Origin: Flavobacterium sp. DG2-3
GTDB taxonomy: Bacteria > Bacteroidota > Bacteroidia > Flavobacteriales > Flavobacteriaceae
Assembly (NCBI RefSeq): GCF_030730925.1
Contig: NZ_JAVAMB010000008.1
Span: 124,001-188,000, forward strand
Direction of reading: 5' to 3'
Length of the DNA: 64,000 nt
Within the stretch, counting starts at the first letter, position 1; every line of letters begins with the position of its first letter. A model generated the notes under the pieces. That model was not told the DNA's origin. It saw only the letters and a list, made by a program, of their open reading frames with translations, and searched no databases. Shown piece after piece: positions 54,017 through 63,111 of the stretch. Position numbers and translations under genes: made by a program.

Positions 54017-55210
54017 ATGAAAAAAGTAGTATTAGCTTATAGCGGAGGATTAGATACCTCGTATTGTTTGAAATATTTAAAAAATGAAAAAGGATACGAA
54101 GTTCACACTGTTCTTGTAGATACAGGAGGATTTTCTGCTGAAGAATTAACAGCTATTGAATCAAGAGCTTACGAGTTAGGTAGTGCGCAACATGCTAACT
54201 TAACTATCGTTGACAAATATTATGATAAAGCAATAAAATATTTGATTTTCGGAAATGTATTAAAAAACAATACGTATCCGTTATCAGTAAGTGCAGAGCG
54301 TGTTTTTCAAGCAATTGAGGCTATAAAATATGCTAAAAAAGTTGGTGCAAGTGCAATCGCTCACGGAAGTACAGGTGCAGGAAATGACCAAATTCGTTTC
54401 GATTTGATTTTTCAAACCATCGCTCCAGAAATCGAAATTATTACGCCGATTAGAGATTTAAAACTTTCTAGACAAGAAGAAGTTGATTATTTGGCTCAAA
54501 ACGGAGTTCACTATTCTTGGGAAAAAGCGCAATATTCTATCAATAAAGGACTTTGGGGAACAAGTGTTGGAGGTAAAGAAACTTTAACTTCTGGACAGCC
54601 ATTACCAAGCGAAGCGTATCCTTCACAATTACAAAAAGAAGGTGAAGAGAAAGTAACGCTTCATTTTGAACAAGGAGAATTAGTTGGACTTAACGGAAAA
54701 ACAGATAAGCCTTCAAATAATATTGTTGAGCTTGAAAAATTAGCAAACGCTTACGCAATTGGTAGAGATATTCACGTTGGAGATACGATTATCGGAATTA
54801 AAGGAAGAGTTGGTTTTGAAGCTGCTGCTCCGTTAATTATCATCAAAGCGCACCATTTATTAGAGAAACATACTTTAGGAAAATGGCAGCAATACTGGAA
54901 AGAACAGTTAGGAAACTGGTACGGAATGTTATTTCACGAAGGTCAATTCCTTGATCCAGTGATGAGAAACATCGAAACTTTCCTTCAAGACACACAAAAA
55001 ACAGTAAACGGAACTGTTACGGTTTCATTAAAACCATACCATTTCTCACTTGACGGAATCGAATCTGAAAATGATTTAATGAATACAGGTTTCGGTCAAT
55101 ACGGCGAAATGAATAATGCTTGGACATCCGAAGATGCGAAAGGATTTATTAAGATTTTAGGAAATGCTCAAAATATTTTCTCATCTGTAAACAAATTAGA
55201 TCATGATTAA
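54017..55210 (+). CDS. argG: Argininosuccinate synthase
   Basis: This 397-residue enzyme joins citrulline and aspartate using ATP. The PP-loop AYSGGLDTSYCLKYL is at residues 7-21. ArgG motifs follow: AHGSTGAGNDQIRFD, ITPIRDLKLSR and the SINKGLWGTSVGGKET region. In the acyl pathway it works after deacylation of N-acyl-citrulline. It overlaps argC by 8 bp. Confidence 0.96.
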   Translation: MKKVVLAYSGGLDTSYCLKYLKNEKGYEVHTVLVDTGGFSAEELTAIESRAYELGSAQHANLTIVDKYYDKAIKYLIFGNVLKNNTYPLSVSAERVFQAIEAIKYAKKVGASAIAHGSTGAGNDQIRFDLIFQTIAPEIEIITPIRDLKLSRQEEVDYLAQNGVHYSWEKAQYSINKGLWGTSVGGKETLTSGQPLPSEAYPSQLQKEGEEKVTLHFEQGELVGLNGKTDKPSNNIVELEKLANAYAIGRDIHVGDTIIGIKGRVGFEAAAPLIIIKAHHLLEKHTLGKWQQYWKEQLGNWYGMLFHEGQFLDPVMRNIETFLQDTQKTVNGTVTVSLKPYHFSLDGIESENDLMNTGFGQYGEMNNAWTSEDAKGFIKILGNAQNIFSSVNKLDHD

Positions 55211-56180
55211 TATCGGAATTATTGGTGGTTCGGGCTACACAGCTGGAGAACTCATCAGAATTTTAATGTATCATCCCAAAGTAAACATCGATTTTGTTTA
55301 CAGTACAACAAACGCTGGAAAACCGCTTTCTGTGGCGCACCACGATTTAATGGGAGATATCGAAATGAACTTTACTGATGAAATCAATCCAAATGTGAAT
55401 GTGGTATTCTTGTGTTTAGGACACGGAAAATCGATTTCATTTTTGAAAGAAAATCAGTTTGCTGGCCATACTAAAATCATTGATTTAGGAAATGATTTCA
55501 GATTGAACAAAGATGCTCATTTTGAAGGAAAAGATTTTGTTTACGGTCTTCCGGAAATCAATAAAGCCGAAATCAAAAAAGCAGATTATATCGCCAATCC
55601 AGGTTGTTTTGCAACTGCTATTCAGTTGGCATTATTACCTTTAGCTAAAGACGGATTGCTGAATAATGATGTTCATATTAATGCAACAACGGGTTCGACA
55701 GGAGCGGGAGTTGGTCTTGCTGAAACTTCTCATTTTAGCTGGAGAAATAACAATTTTTCTCATTACAAAGCTTTTGAGCATCAACATTTAGGTGAAATCA
55801 CTGAAAGTCTGGTGCAATTGCAGGATGATTTTGACAGTGAATTGCTTTTTATTCCGAACCGAGGAGATTTTCCAAGAGGAATTTTTGCAACGCTTTACAC
55901 GAAATCAGACGATAGTTTAGAAACTTTAGTAGCAAAATATCAGGAGTTCTATAAAAATGAGCCTTTTGTAACGGTTACAACGACTAACATCAATATGAAA
56001 CAAGTTGTACAAACCAACAAATGCATTATTAGTTTGTTGAAAAAAGGAAACCGAGTTCTCATAACATCAATTATCGATAACTTAACCAAAGGAGCTTCAG
56101 GACAAGCGATTCAAAACATGAATTTAATGTTCGGATTAGAAGAAACCACAGGTTTGCATTTGAAACCAATCGGATTTTAA
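55203..56180 (+). CDS. argC: N-acetyl-gamma-glutamyl-phosphate reductase
   Basis: This 325-residue NADPH-dependent enzyme reduces N-acyl-glutamyl phosphate to the semialdehyde. The Rossmann motif IGIIGGSGYTAGELIRIL is at residues 4-21. Active-site Cys lies in NPGCFATAIQLAL near residue 137. Family motifs DLGNDFRL and TGSTGAGVG are also present. It overlaps argG by 8 bp. Confidence 0.96.
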   Translation: MINIGIIGGSGYTAGELIRILMYHPKVNIDFVYSTTNAGKPLSVAHHDLMGDIEMNFTDEINPNVNVVFLCLGHGKSISFLKENQFAGHTKIIDLGNDFRLNKDAHFEGKDFVYGLPEINKAEIKKADYIANPGCFATAIQLALLPLAKDGLLNNDVHINATTGSTGAGVGLAETSHFSWRNNNFSHYKAFEHQHLGEITESLVQLQDDFDSELLFIPNRGDFPRGIFATLYTKSDDSLETLVAKYQEFYKNEPFVTVTTTNINMKQVVQTNKCIISLLKKGNRVLITSIIDNLTKGASGQAIQNMNLMFGLEETTGLHLKPIGF

Positions 56181-56339
56181 TTTTTAAGTTTCAAGTTTAA
56201 AGTTTCAGGTTCCACGTTCTGTACGTGACTTGAAATGAATAAAAAGAAACATAACTAGTTTTTAGTTTTAAAGTTTCAGTTTTCACATTCAGTGAGCAAC
56301 TTGAAACATGAAACCTGAAACAAAATAAACAAAACACAA
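56181..56339. repeat. TTTCAAGTTT/AAACTTGAAA imperfect inverted repeat in the argC-argD gap
   Basis: The gap has AAGTTTCAAGTTTAAAGTTT near its start and CAACTTGAAACATGAAACCT near its end, which pair imperfectly when folded. A small ACGT-rich hairpin (CCACGTTCTGTACGTG) lies between. No ORF. The right arm ends about 20 bp from the argD start. Confidence 0.55.
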
Positions 56340-57479
56340 ATGAACTTATTCAACGTTTACCCATTATACGACATTACTCCAGTAAAAGCAGTTGACTGCA
56401 CCATTATTGACGACAAAGGAGTAGAATATTTAGATTTATACAGCGGACATGGAGTAATTTCCATCGGACATACACAGCCAGATTATGTGGCTAAATTGAA
56501 AAATCAAATCGATAATTTAGGATTTTATTCGAATGCGATTCAGAATCCTTTACAGGTAGAATTGGCTCAAAAACTTGGAAAGCTTTCAGGTTTAGAAGAT
56601 TATGAATTATTTTTATGCAGTTCTGGAGCTGAAGCAAACGAAAATGCTTTAAAATTAGCTTCTTTTCATAACGGAAAATCAAGAGTTGTGGCTTTTCATA
56701 ATTCTTTCCACGGAAGAACTTCTGCAGCCGTTGCCGTTACCGATAATACAAAGATTGTAGCGCCAATTAATGCCCAGCAAGAAGTTACTTTTTTACCTTT
56801 AAATCAAATCAAATTAGTTGAAGCTGAATTAGCAAAAGGCGATGTTACGGCAGTAATTATCGAAGGAATTCAAGGAGTTGGAGGTTTAGACCAAGGAACA
56901 ACGGAATTTTTTCAGGCTTTAGAAAAAGCATGTAAAAAACACGATGTAGTTTTAATTTTAGACGAAGTACAATCAGGATACGGAAGAAGCGGGAAATTCT
57001 TCGCTTTCCAGCACCACGGAATCAATGCTGATATTATTTCAGTTGCAAAAGGAATGGGGAACGGATTTCCGGTTGGAGCGATTTTAATTTCTCCAAAATT
57101 CGAAGCAAGTTTCGGTTTATTAGGAACGACTTTTGGCGGAAGCCATTTGTCTTGTGCAGCAGGAATCGCCGTTTTAGATGTAATTGAAAAATTGGATTTG
57201 CAGAAAAATGTAAATGAGGTTTACGAGTATTTCTTAGAAAAAATCAAAGAAGTTGAAGGCATCAAACAAGTAAAAGGAAAAGGATTAATGCTTGGAGTAG
57301 AGTTTGATTTTGACGTAGCCACTTTAAGAAAGAAATTAATTATTGAAAAACATATTTTTACAGGAAGTGCCAACAACAAAAATCTATTGAGAATTTTGCC
57401 GCCGTTAACGGTGAAAAAAGCGGATATTGATACGTTTGTAAAAGCGTTGAAAGAAAGTTTAGAAGAATTAAAAAATTAA
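56340..57479 (+). CDS. argD: Acetylornithine aminotransferase
   Basis: This 379-residue class III PLP aminotransferase converts N-acyl-glutamate semialdehyde to N-acyl-ornithine. Motifs: LYSGHGVISIGH, SSGAEANENALKLA, HNSFHGRTSAAVA, LILDEVQSGYGRSGKFF and the PLP lysine in SVAKGMGNGFPVGA (about residue 240). It starts at ATG 56340 after a repeat-filled 159 bp gap. Confidence 0.94.
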   Translation: MNLFNVYPLYDITPVKAVDCTIIDDKGVEYLDLYSGHGVISIGHTQPDYVAKLKNQIDNLGFYSNAIQNPLQVELAQKLGKLSGLEDYELFLCSSGAEANENALKLASFHNGKSRVVAFHNSFHGRTSAAVAVTDNTKIVAPINAQQEVTFLPLNQIKLVEAELAKGDVTAVIIEGIQGVGGLDQGTTEFFQALEKACKKHDVVLILDEVQSGYGRSGKFFAFQHHGINADIISVAKGMGNGFPVGAILISPKFEASFGLLGTTFGGSHLSCAAGIAVLDVIEKLDLQKNVNEVYEYFLEKIKEVEGIKQVKGKGLMLGVEFDFDVATLRKKLIIEKHIFTGSANNKNLLRILPPLTVKKADIDTFVKALKESLEELKN

Positions 57480-57488
57480 TTCGCATTA

Positions 57489-57521
57489 AACCTGACGGGT
57501 TTTTAAAACCCGTCAGGTTTA
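57489..57521. repeat. AACCTGACGGGTTTT palindrome in the argD-proA gap
   Basis: AAACCTGACGGGTTTT (57489-57504) and AAAACCCGTCAGGTTT (57506-57521) form a perfect 16 bp palindrome with a one-base centre, starting 9 bp after the argD stop. It can act as an attenuator hairpin. TTCTAATAGGTTT and AAACCTTTTAGAA (about 57539-57567) make a second, imperfect one, with no ORF. Confidence 0.8.
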
Positions 57522-57618
57522 GAAACGCAAAGTATAGTTTTCTAATAGGTTTTCAAACCTTTTAGAATACAATAGTTTCGAAAGAAACAACCAAAAAACA
57601 ACCAACCCACTTGAAAAA

Positions 57619-58812
57619 ATGAAACCATTATCAATTGAAACGCGCAATGCGGTTTTGCGGACCATGGCAAAACTGGTCGAACAGGAGCGGAATCAGATTA
57701 TTTTGACCAATCAAGAAGATTTAGCTGACTACGACGGTTCTGATCTTGCGATGGAAGAGCGCCTGAAAGTAGATGATAAAAAAGTAGATGAAATGATTCT
57801 GTCATTAAATCAGTTGGCATCTCAGGAAGATCCCGTTGGAGTAGAGCGCTTTCATTTTACACACGATAATGGAATCAAAGTCATCAATAAAACTGCCGCT
57901 TTTGGAAGGATTCTGATTATTTACGAATCTCGTCCCGATGTAACCATTGAAGCCGGCGGAATCGCTTTTAAATCCGGAAATAAGATTTTATTAAAAGGAG
58001 GAAAAGAGTCCTTAAAATCCAATTTAAAAATCGTAAGTCTTTGGCACAAAGCCTTAGAAGAAAATAAAGTTTCGAAAGACTGGGTTGAATATCTGAATTA
58101 TAACAGACAAGAAACTCAGGCATTTTTAGAAAAACCAACACAGAAAGTAGATTTAATTGTTCCGAGAGGAGGAGAAAAATTAATCGAATTTGTAAAAGCT
58201 CACGCTACTTGCCCGGTAATCGTAAGCGGACGCGGGAATAATTTTGTTTACGTTCATAAAGATGCTGATACCGATTTGGCTTTAAAAGTAATTTTGAATG
58301 CTAAAACGGCTAAAATTTCAGCTTGCAACGCAGTTGATAAAGTTTTAATTGATCCAAAACTTCCGAATTTTGAAGGTTTTACATCGATGCTAATCGAAAC
58401 ATTAAAAGAAAAAAATGTTGAAATTATCGTTGATAAATCACTTGAAAATTTTGAAGATACCGAAACACTTCAAAACGAAGATATTTGGTACGAAGAGTTT
58501 TTAGATTATAAAATCGTAATTGGGACTATTGGTTCTGATGAAGATGCAATCGACATGATTAATAAATACTGCGGAGGACATTCGGCAGCAATTATTACAA
58601 GAGATAATGATGTGGCCAAACAGTTTATGGAATCTATAGATGCCGCTGCTGTTTACCAAAATGCTTCAACCCGATTTACAGACGGCGGACAATTTGGACT
58701 TGGTGGAGAATTAGCAATCAGTACCGATAAATTGCATCAACGAGGTCCGATTGGTTTACAGCATTTGGTAACCAATAAATGGTATGTTTACGGAGAAGGA
58801 CAGATACGCTAA
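57619..58812 (+). CDS. proA: Gamma-glutamyl phosphate reductase
   Basis: This 397-residue enzyme reduces gamma-glutamyl phosphate to glutamate semialdehyde for proline synthesis. Motifs: YESRPDVTIEAGGIAFKSGNK-type region (ESRPDVTIEAGGIAFKSG here), KGGKESLKSN, DLIVPRGGEKLI, and the catalytic Cys in KTAKISACNAVDKVLI. SAAIITRDND and ASTRFTDGGQFGLGGE complete the signature. proA before proB is the reverse of many bacteria, and both sit inside an arginine cluster. Confidence 0.95.
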   Translation: MKPLSIETRNAVLRTMAKLVEQERNQIILTNQEDLADYDGSDLAMEERLKVDDKKVDEMILSLNQLASQEDPVGVERFHFTHDNGIKVINKTAAFGRILIIYESRPDVTIEAGGIAFKSGNKILLKGGKESLKSNLKIVSLWHKALEENKVSKDWVEYLNYNRQETQAFLEKPTQKVDLIVPRGGEKLIEFVKAHATCPVIVSGRGNNFVYVHKDADTDLALKVILNAKTAKISACNAVDKVLIDPKLPNFEGFTSMLIETLKEKNVEIIVDKSLENFEDTETLQNEDIWYEEFLDYKIVIGTIGSDEDAIDMINKYCGGHSAAIITRDNDVAKQFMESIDAAAVYQNASTRFTDGGQFGLGGELAISTDKLHQRGPIGLQHLVTNKWYVYGEGQIR

Positions 58813-59010
58813 TTGAGATAATTAGAAAATTGAGGCAATTAGATAATTAGGAAATTTTAGATTGCAGATTTTAGACTTTAGATTGTGAATTATTAATTCT
58901 TAGATTTTTAAATTTATTATTGAGGTTCAATTGGAATTTGGAATTTAAAATATTGGAATTTAATTATAAAAACTTAGTGCCTTAGCGCCTTCGTGGCAAA
59001 AAGAAAAGAC
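58813..59010. repeat. Low-complexity repeat region before proB
   Basis: No gene. The gap holds AATTAGAAAATTGAGGCAAT with following TTAGATAATTAG, then TTTTAGATTGCAGATTTTAG and similar strings (same family as 37457-37525). It ends CTTAGTGCCTTAGCGCCTTC right before the proB start. Such strings recur in Flavobacteriia intergenic DNA. Confidence 0.55.
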
Positions 59011-59772
59011 ATGGCAAAAAAACGGATTTTATTAAAAATAGGAAGTAACACCTTAACAAAGGAAACTAATCATATTTCGCGGGGAAAGATAGAAGACCTT
59101 GGAGTGCAGATTGCTGCTTTAAACGACGAATATGAATTTATCATCGTAAGTTCGGGAGCCATTGCGGCGGCAAAGCAATTTGTAAAGCTGGATAATCAGG
59201 ATAAAGATGTCTTTGTCAAACAGGCTTTAGCTTCTATCGGACAGCCTCATTTAATGCGGATTTACAATGAGAATTTTAAGGATTTAGGATTAAATACTTC
59301 ACAGTGTTTACTTTCTTATTCTGATTTTGAAAAAGAACAGACCAAAAAGAACATTGTAAACACCATTAATGTATTAGTCAAAAACAATTACATTCCGATT
59401 ATCAATGAAAATGATACGGTGGCGACAGATGAGATTCGGTTTGGAGATAATGACAAATTAGCTGCTTTAACAGCGGTTCTTTTAAATGTTGATATTCTGA
59501 TAATTGCGACTAACACGAACGGGATTTACACCAAAGAATCGATTCATAATGAAAATCCGGAAACCATAAAATTAGTTGAAGATTTAAAATCTCTGGAAAA
59601 AGAAATCGGAGATTCAAAATCCTCACACGGAACAGGAGGAATGCAGTCGAAAATCGAAGCCGCAGGTATCGCAAAAGCAGCCAATATAGAAACCTGGATC
59701 GTCAACGGATTAAATGATAATTTTATTTTAAACGCATTAGAAGATAAAATTCCATTTACAAAAATAATTTAA
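59011..59772 (+). CDS. proB: Glutamate 5-kinase without PUA domain
   Basis: This 253-residue amino-acid kinase makes gamma-glutamyl phosphate from glutamate. It begins at ATG 59011 (MAKKRILLKIGSNTLT); the upstream GTG at 58993 adds six residues. Motifs: IIVSSGAIAAAK, INENDTVATDEIRFGDNDKLAA and HGTGGMQSKIEAA. The usual C-terminal PUA domain of E. coli ProB (about 100 residues) is absent, as in some other bacteria. It is paired with proA for proline synthesis. Confidence 0.94.
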   Translation: MAKKRILLKIGSNTLTKETNHISRGKIEDLGVQIAALNDEYEFIIVSSGAIAAAKQFVKLDNQDKDVFVKQALASIGQPHLMRIYNENFKDLGLNTSQCLLSYSDFEKEQTKKNIVNTINVLVKNNYIPIINENDTVATDEIRFGDNDKLAALTAVLLNVDILIIATNTNGIYTKESIHNENPETIKLVEDLKSLEKEIGDSKSSHGTGGMQSKIEAAGIAKAANIETWIVNGLNDNFILNALEDKIPFTKII

Positions 59773-59846
59773 TGAGTCAATTAGATAATTAGAAAATGTC
59801 ACAATTATCTAATTACCTAATTATCAAATTTTCTAATTAAAAAAAC
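59773..59846. repeat. ATTAGATAATTAG inverted repeat in the proB-argF' gap
   Basis: CAATTAGATAATTAGAAAAT and the later ACAATTATCTAATTACCTAA with TTTTCTAATTA form an AT-only fold-back spanning nearly the whole gap. It is the same string type as at 58820-58850, one gap upstream. Confidence 0.6.
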
Positions 59847-60800
59847 ATGAACTACATCTCAATAAAAGAAATCAACTCATTATCAAAATGGGTAAAACAA
59901 GCGATCAAAATCAAAAAGAATCCGCTTAAAAATCAAAGTTTAGGAAAGAATAAAACATTAGGAATGTTATTCTTCAATCCAAGTTTAAGAACGCGTTTGA
60001 GTACTCAAAAAGCGGCTATGAACTTAGGAATGAACGTTATGGTAATGAACTTTACCAATGAAGGCTGGACGTTAGAATTTGAAGACGGAGCAGTTATGAA
60101 TTCTGGTGCTTCAGAACATATTAAAGAAGCTGCTGAAGTAGTTTCTCAATATTGTGATATCATCGCAATTCGTGCTTTTGCAGGTTTAGTTGATAAAGAA
60201 AAAGATTATGCTGAAACTGTAATTTCAGGATTCTTAAAATACGCTACAGTGCCAATCGTAAATATGGAAAGTGCAATACGTCACCCTCTTCAGTCTTTAG
60301 CAGATGCGATTACGATGGAAGAATTCAAACCTAGACATAAAAACAAACAAAAAGTAGTTTTGTCTTGGGCACCGCATCCAAAAGCGTTACCACAGGCAGT
60401 AGCAAATTCATTCGTAGAAATGATGCAAATGCAGAAAGATATGGATTTTGTAATCACACACCCAGAAGGTTACGAACTAAGCCCTGAAATTACAAAAGAC
60501 TGCCAAATCGAATACGATCAAGACAAAGCTTTTGAAAACGCTGATTTCGTTTACGTAAAAAACTGGAGTAACTTCAACGATTACGGAAAAGTAACGAATT
60601 CAGATCCAAACTGGACGGTTACAGCAGAGAAAATGGCTTTAACCAATAACGGAAAATTCATGCACTGCCTTCCAGTTCGTCGTAATGTAATTGTAAGTGA
60701 CGAAGTTTTAGATGGCGAAAACTCAATTGTAATTGAGCAGGCAAATAACAGAACGTATTCGGCACAATTAGTTTTACAGAAAATCCTTAAAAAGCTATAG
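59847..60800 (+). CDS. argF': N-acylornithine carbamoyltransferase
   Basis: This 317-residue transcarbamylase carries the carbamoyl-phosphate motif SLRTRLSTQKA, HPLQSLADA, and the HCLPVRRN loop. It matches the ArgF' type that uses N-acyl-ornithine, not free ornithine: the GMNVMVMNF and EEAPHP-like region (SWAPHPKALPQAVANSF) are typical. In the specificity loop, the residue aligned by eye with Pro90 of the B. fragilis succinyl enzyme and Glu92 of the Xanthomonas acetyl enzyme is Ser89, in NSGASEHI. So acetyl versus succinyl use is open. Confidence 0.92.
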   Translation: MNYISIKEINSLSKWVKQAIKIKKNPLKNQSLGKNKTLGMLFFNPSLRTRLSTQKAAMNLGMNVMVMNFTNEGWTLEFEDGAVMNSGASEHIKEAAEVVSQYCDIIAIRAFAGLVDKEKDYAETVISGFLKYATVPIVNMESAIRHPLQSLADAITMEEFKPRHKNKQKVVLSWAPHPKALPQAVANSFVEMMQMQKDMDFVITHPEGYELSPEITKDCQIEYDQDKAFENADFVYVKNWSNFNDYGKVTNSDPNWTVTAEKMALTNNGKFMHCLPVRRNVIVSDEVLDGENSIVIEQANNRTYSAQLVLQKILKKL

Positions 60801-60897
60801 CTTTTTAAAGCTTCTAAGGTTCTAAGCTACTAAGCTGCTAAGAGCCTTTGTCAAGAAAAAAGCTTAGAATCTTAGAACCTTAGCATCTTAGCACCTT
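60801..60897. repeat. CTAAG/CTTAG inverted repeat in the argF'-argB gap
   Basis: CTTCTAAGGTTCTAAGCTAC with following TAAGCTGCTAAG and, on the right, AAGCTTAGAATCTTAGAACC with TTAGCATCTTAG form an imperfect fold-back built from CTAAG/CTTAG units. The right arm runs to within a few bases of the argB ATG. Confidence 0.7.
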
Positions 60898-61671
60898 ATG
60901 AAGGTATCAGTAATAAAAATTGGTGGAAACATCATCGACAATCCCGTAGAATTAGAGCAGTTTTTAACTGATTTTTCTAAAATTGAAGGGCATAAAGTAT
61001 TAGTTCACGGCGGTGGAAAATCGGCTACAAAAATGGCGCAGAGTATTGGTTTAGTACCGCAAATGATTGATGGACGCCGAATTACCGATGCTCCGATGTT
61101 GGATATTGTTGTAATGATTTACGCAGGGCAAATCAACAAACATATTGTGGCGCAATTGCAAGCAAAAGACAATAATGCAATCGGATTTTCTGGAGCTGAC
61201 GGGAATTTAATTCAGTCAACAAAAAGAAATCATCCAACAATTGATTACGGATTTGTGGGCGATGTAAAACAGGTTAATACAAAACTATTAGCGACATTGC
61301 TTGAAACTGGAATTGTTCCTGTTTTCTGTGCAATTACACACGACAAAAACGGACAATTATTAAACACAAATGCTGATACAATTGCAAGTGAATTATCAAT
61401 TGCATTATCTGAAGTTTTTGAAGTAACACTTACTTACTGTTTTGAAAAACAAGGTGTTTTGCAGGATTCAGAAGACGATTCATCTGTAATTACGGAAATC
61501 AACGAAAAATTATACAATAAACTAAAAGAAGAAAAAGTAATTCATTCGGGAATGATTCCGAAACTAGATAACTGCTTCAATAGTTTATCAAGAGGCGTGC
61601 AGAAAATCAAAATTGGGCATCACAGAATGCTTCAAAATGCAGATGTTCCGCATACCACAATTACGTTATAA
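60898..61671 (+). CDS. argB: N-acylglutamate kinase
   Basis: This 257-residue amino-acid kinase phosphorylates N-acyl-glutamate. Motifs: VIKIGGNIIDNP, VHGGGKSATKMAQSIG, DGRRITDAPMLDIV, GFSGADGNLI and the C-terminal GMIPKLDNCFNSL. The short length fits Bacteroidota ArgB. It may handle acetyl- or succinyl-glutamate depending on the first enzyme of the cluster. Confidence 0.94.
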   Translation: MKVSVIKIGGNIIDNPVELEQFLTDFSKIEGHKVLVHGGGKSATKMAQSIGLVPQMIDGRRITDAPMLDIVVMIYAGQINKHIVAQLQAKDNNAIGFSGADGNLIQSTKRNHPTIDYGFVGDVKQVNTKLLATLLETGIVPVFCAITHDKNGQLLNTNADTIASELSIALSEVFEVTLTYCFEKQGVLQDSEDDSSVITEINEKLYNKLKEEKVIHSGMIPKLDNCFNSLSRGVQKIKIGHHRMLQNADVPHTTITL

Positions 61672-61909
61672 AAAAGTTGCCACAAATTGACGTTAATTCT
61701 CTCTGTTGAAAGAGAAAATAATTTTAGGTTTACATTAAAAAAATCATTTTGATTTTAAATCTGTAACAAAAAAACAATTTGCGAAAAGTCGTGTAATTAG
61801 TGGCAAAAAAATAGAGCGCACAAGGTATTTTAAATAAATTTGCGCAAGTAAAAATGGTCATAGGAAAGCTTAAAAACTTTGTTCCTTTGAACCTTTGAAT
61901 CTTATTAAA
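61672..61909 (+). promoter_or_regulatory. Gap before the argE-like gene with an internal promoter candidate
   Basis: No gene is seen in these 238 bp. TAAATTTG (61835-61842) matches TAnnTTTG and could start a transcript for argE-like and argH, but no spaced TTG is seen. The stretch begins GTTGCCACAAATTGACG and has AATTAGTGGCAA at about 61795-61806, a weak inverted pair. CTTTGTTCCTTTGAACCTTT leads up to the start codon. Confidence 0.45.
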
Positions 61910-62980
61910 ATGAAAAATATAGATACGCTTACCAAAGAAGCCATTCAATTATTAAGAAATCTGATTGAAACGCCTTCATTCTCAAGTGAAGAAGACCAAA
62001 CAGCTCTTTTGATAGAGAATTGGTTTAATCAGAATGAAATTCCGTTCAAGAGAGAAAATAACAATGTGTGGGCTTTCAATAAATATTTTGACGAAAATAA
62101 ACCAACACTTTTATTAAACTCACATCACGATACTGTACGACCGAATCAGGCTTACACTAACGATCCCTTTAAAGCAATCGAAAAAGACGGTAAATTATTT
62201 GGTTTAGGAAGTAATGATGCAGGAGGATGTTTAGTTTCGCTTTTAGCTACATTTGTTCATTTTTACGAAAACCAAAACTTATCACATAATATTGTTATTG
62301 TAGCTTCCGCTGAGGAAGAAAGCAGTGGTAAAAACGGTTTAAACAGTGTTTTAAAACATTTACCAGAATTGGATTGTGCAATTGTGGGCGAACCAACTTT
62401 AATGCAATTGGCTGTGGCCGAAAAAGGACTTTTAGTTTTAGATGTAAAAGTAAAAGGAACTGCAAGCCATGCTGCGCATCAAAACGATGATAACGCTTTA
62501 TACAAATCAATTCCGGTAATGGAATGGTTTAAAAATTATAAATTTGACAAAATCTCAGACGTTTTAGGTCCCGTAAAAATGACCGTAACACAGATCAATG
62601 CTGGAAAACAACACAATGTTGTTCCGTCAGAATGTGATTTAGTTGTTGACATTCGCGTAACAGATCGCTATACCAATGCGGAAATTCTGGAGGTTGTAAA
62701 AGCCAACGTAAATGCCGAAGTAACACCAAGATCAATGCATTTAAATGCTTCGTCAATTCCAATTGCACACGGTTTGGTTCAAGCTGGAATTGCATTAGGA
62801 AGAACAACTTATGGCTCACCAACACTTTCAGATCAATCCGTTTTAAGCTGTCAGTCTTTAAAATTAGGGCCTGGAGAAACATTACGTTCGCATTCAGCAG
62901 ACGAATTTATTTTTGTAAACGAAATAGAAGAAGGAGTTGATTTGTATATTAAGATACTAACAGGTTTCTTCAAATTATAA
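61910..62980 (+). CDS. argE: M20 family N-acyl amino acid deacylase (N-acylcitrulline deacylase type)
   Basis: This 356-residue zinc amidohydrolase starts at ATG 61910. Metal ligands are visible in LLNSHHDTVRP, GLGSNDAGG, the catalytic SAEEESSGKNG and VGEPT, with a last His near SHSADEFI. In clusters with argF', this enzyme removes the acyl group from N-acyl-citrulline rather than N-acyl-ornithine. It lies just before argH. Confidence 0.88.
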   Translation: MKNIDTLTKEAIQLLRNLIETPSFSSEEDQTALLIENWFNQNEIPFKRENNNVWAFNKYFDENKPTLLLNSHHDTVRPNQAYTNDPFKAIEKDGKLFGLGSNDAGGCLVSLLATFVHFYENQNLSHNIVIVASAEEESSGKNGLNSVLKHLPELDCAIVGEPTLMQLAVAEKGLLVLDVKVKGTASHAAHQNDDNALYKSIPVMEWFKNYKFDKISDVLGPVKMTVTQINAGKQHNVVPSECDLVVDIRVTDRYTNAEILEVVKANVNAEVTPRSMHLNASSIPIAHGLVQAGIALGRTTYGSPTLSDQSVLSCQSLKLGPGETLRSHSADEFIFVNEIEEGVDLYIKILTGFFKL

Positions 62981-62992
62981 GAAAAGAAAACT

Positions 62993-63095
62993 GCCACGAA
63001 TTCACGAATTGTTTTTTTACTATCTAGTATTAATTCGAATTAATTCGAAAAAAATAATCACAAAGATTTGAAAAAATAATTAGTGAATTCGTGGC
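62993..63095. repeat. GCCACGAATTCA inverted repeat, copy 2
   Basis: GCCACGAATTCAC (62993-63005) and GTGAATTCGTGGC (63083-63095) are perfect 13 bp arms around a 77 bp AT-rich centre with an internal TTAATTCGAATTAA palindrome. The same arms occur at 42904-42945. It fills the argE-argH gap and ends 16 bp before argH. Confidence 0.8.
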
Positions 63096-63111
63096 GAAAA
63101 AAATAAAGCCT

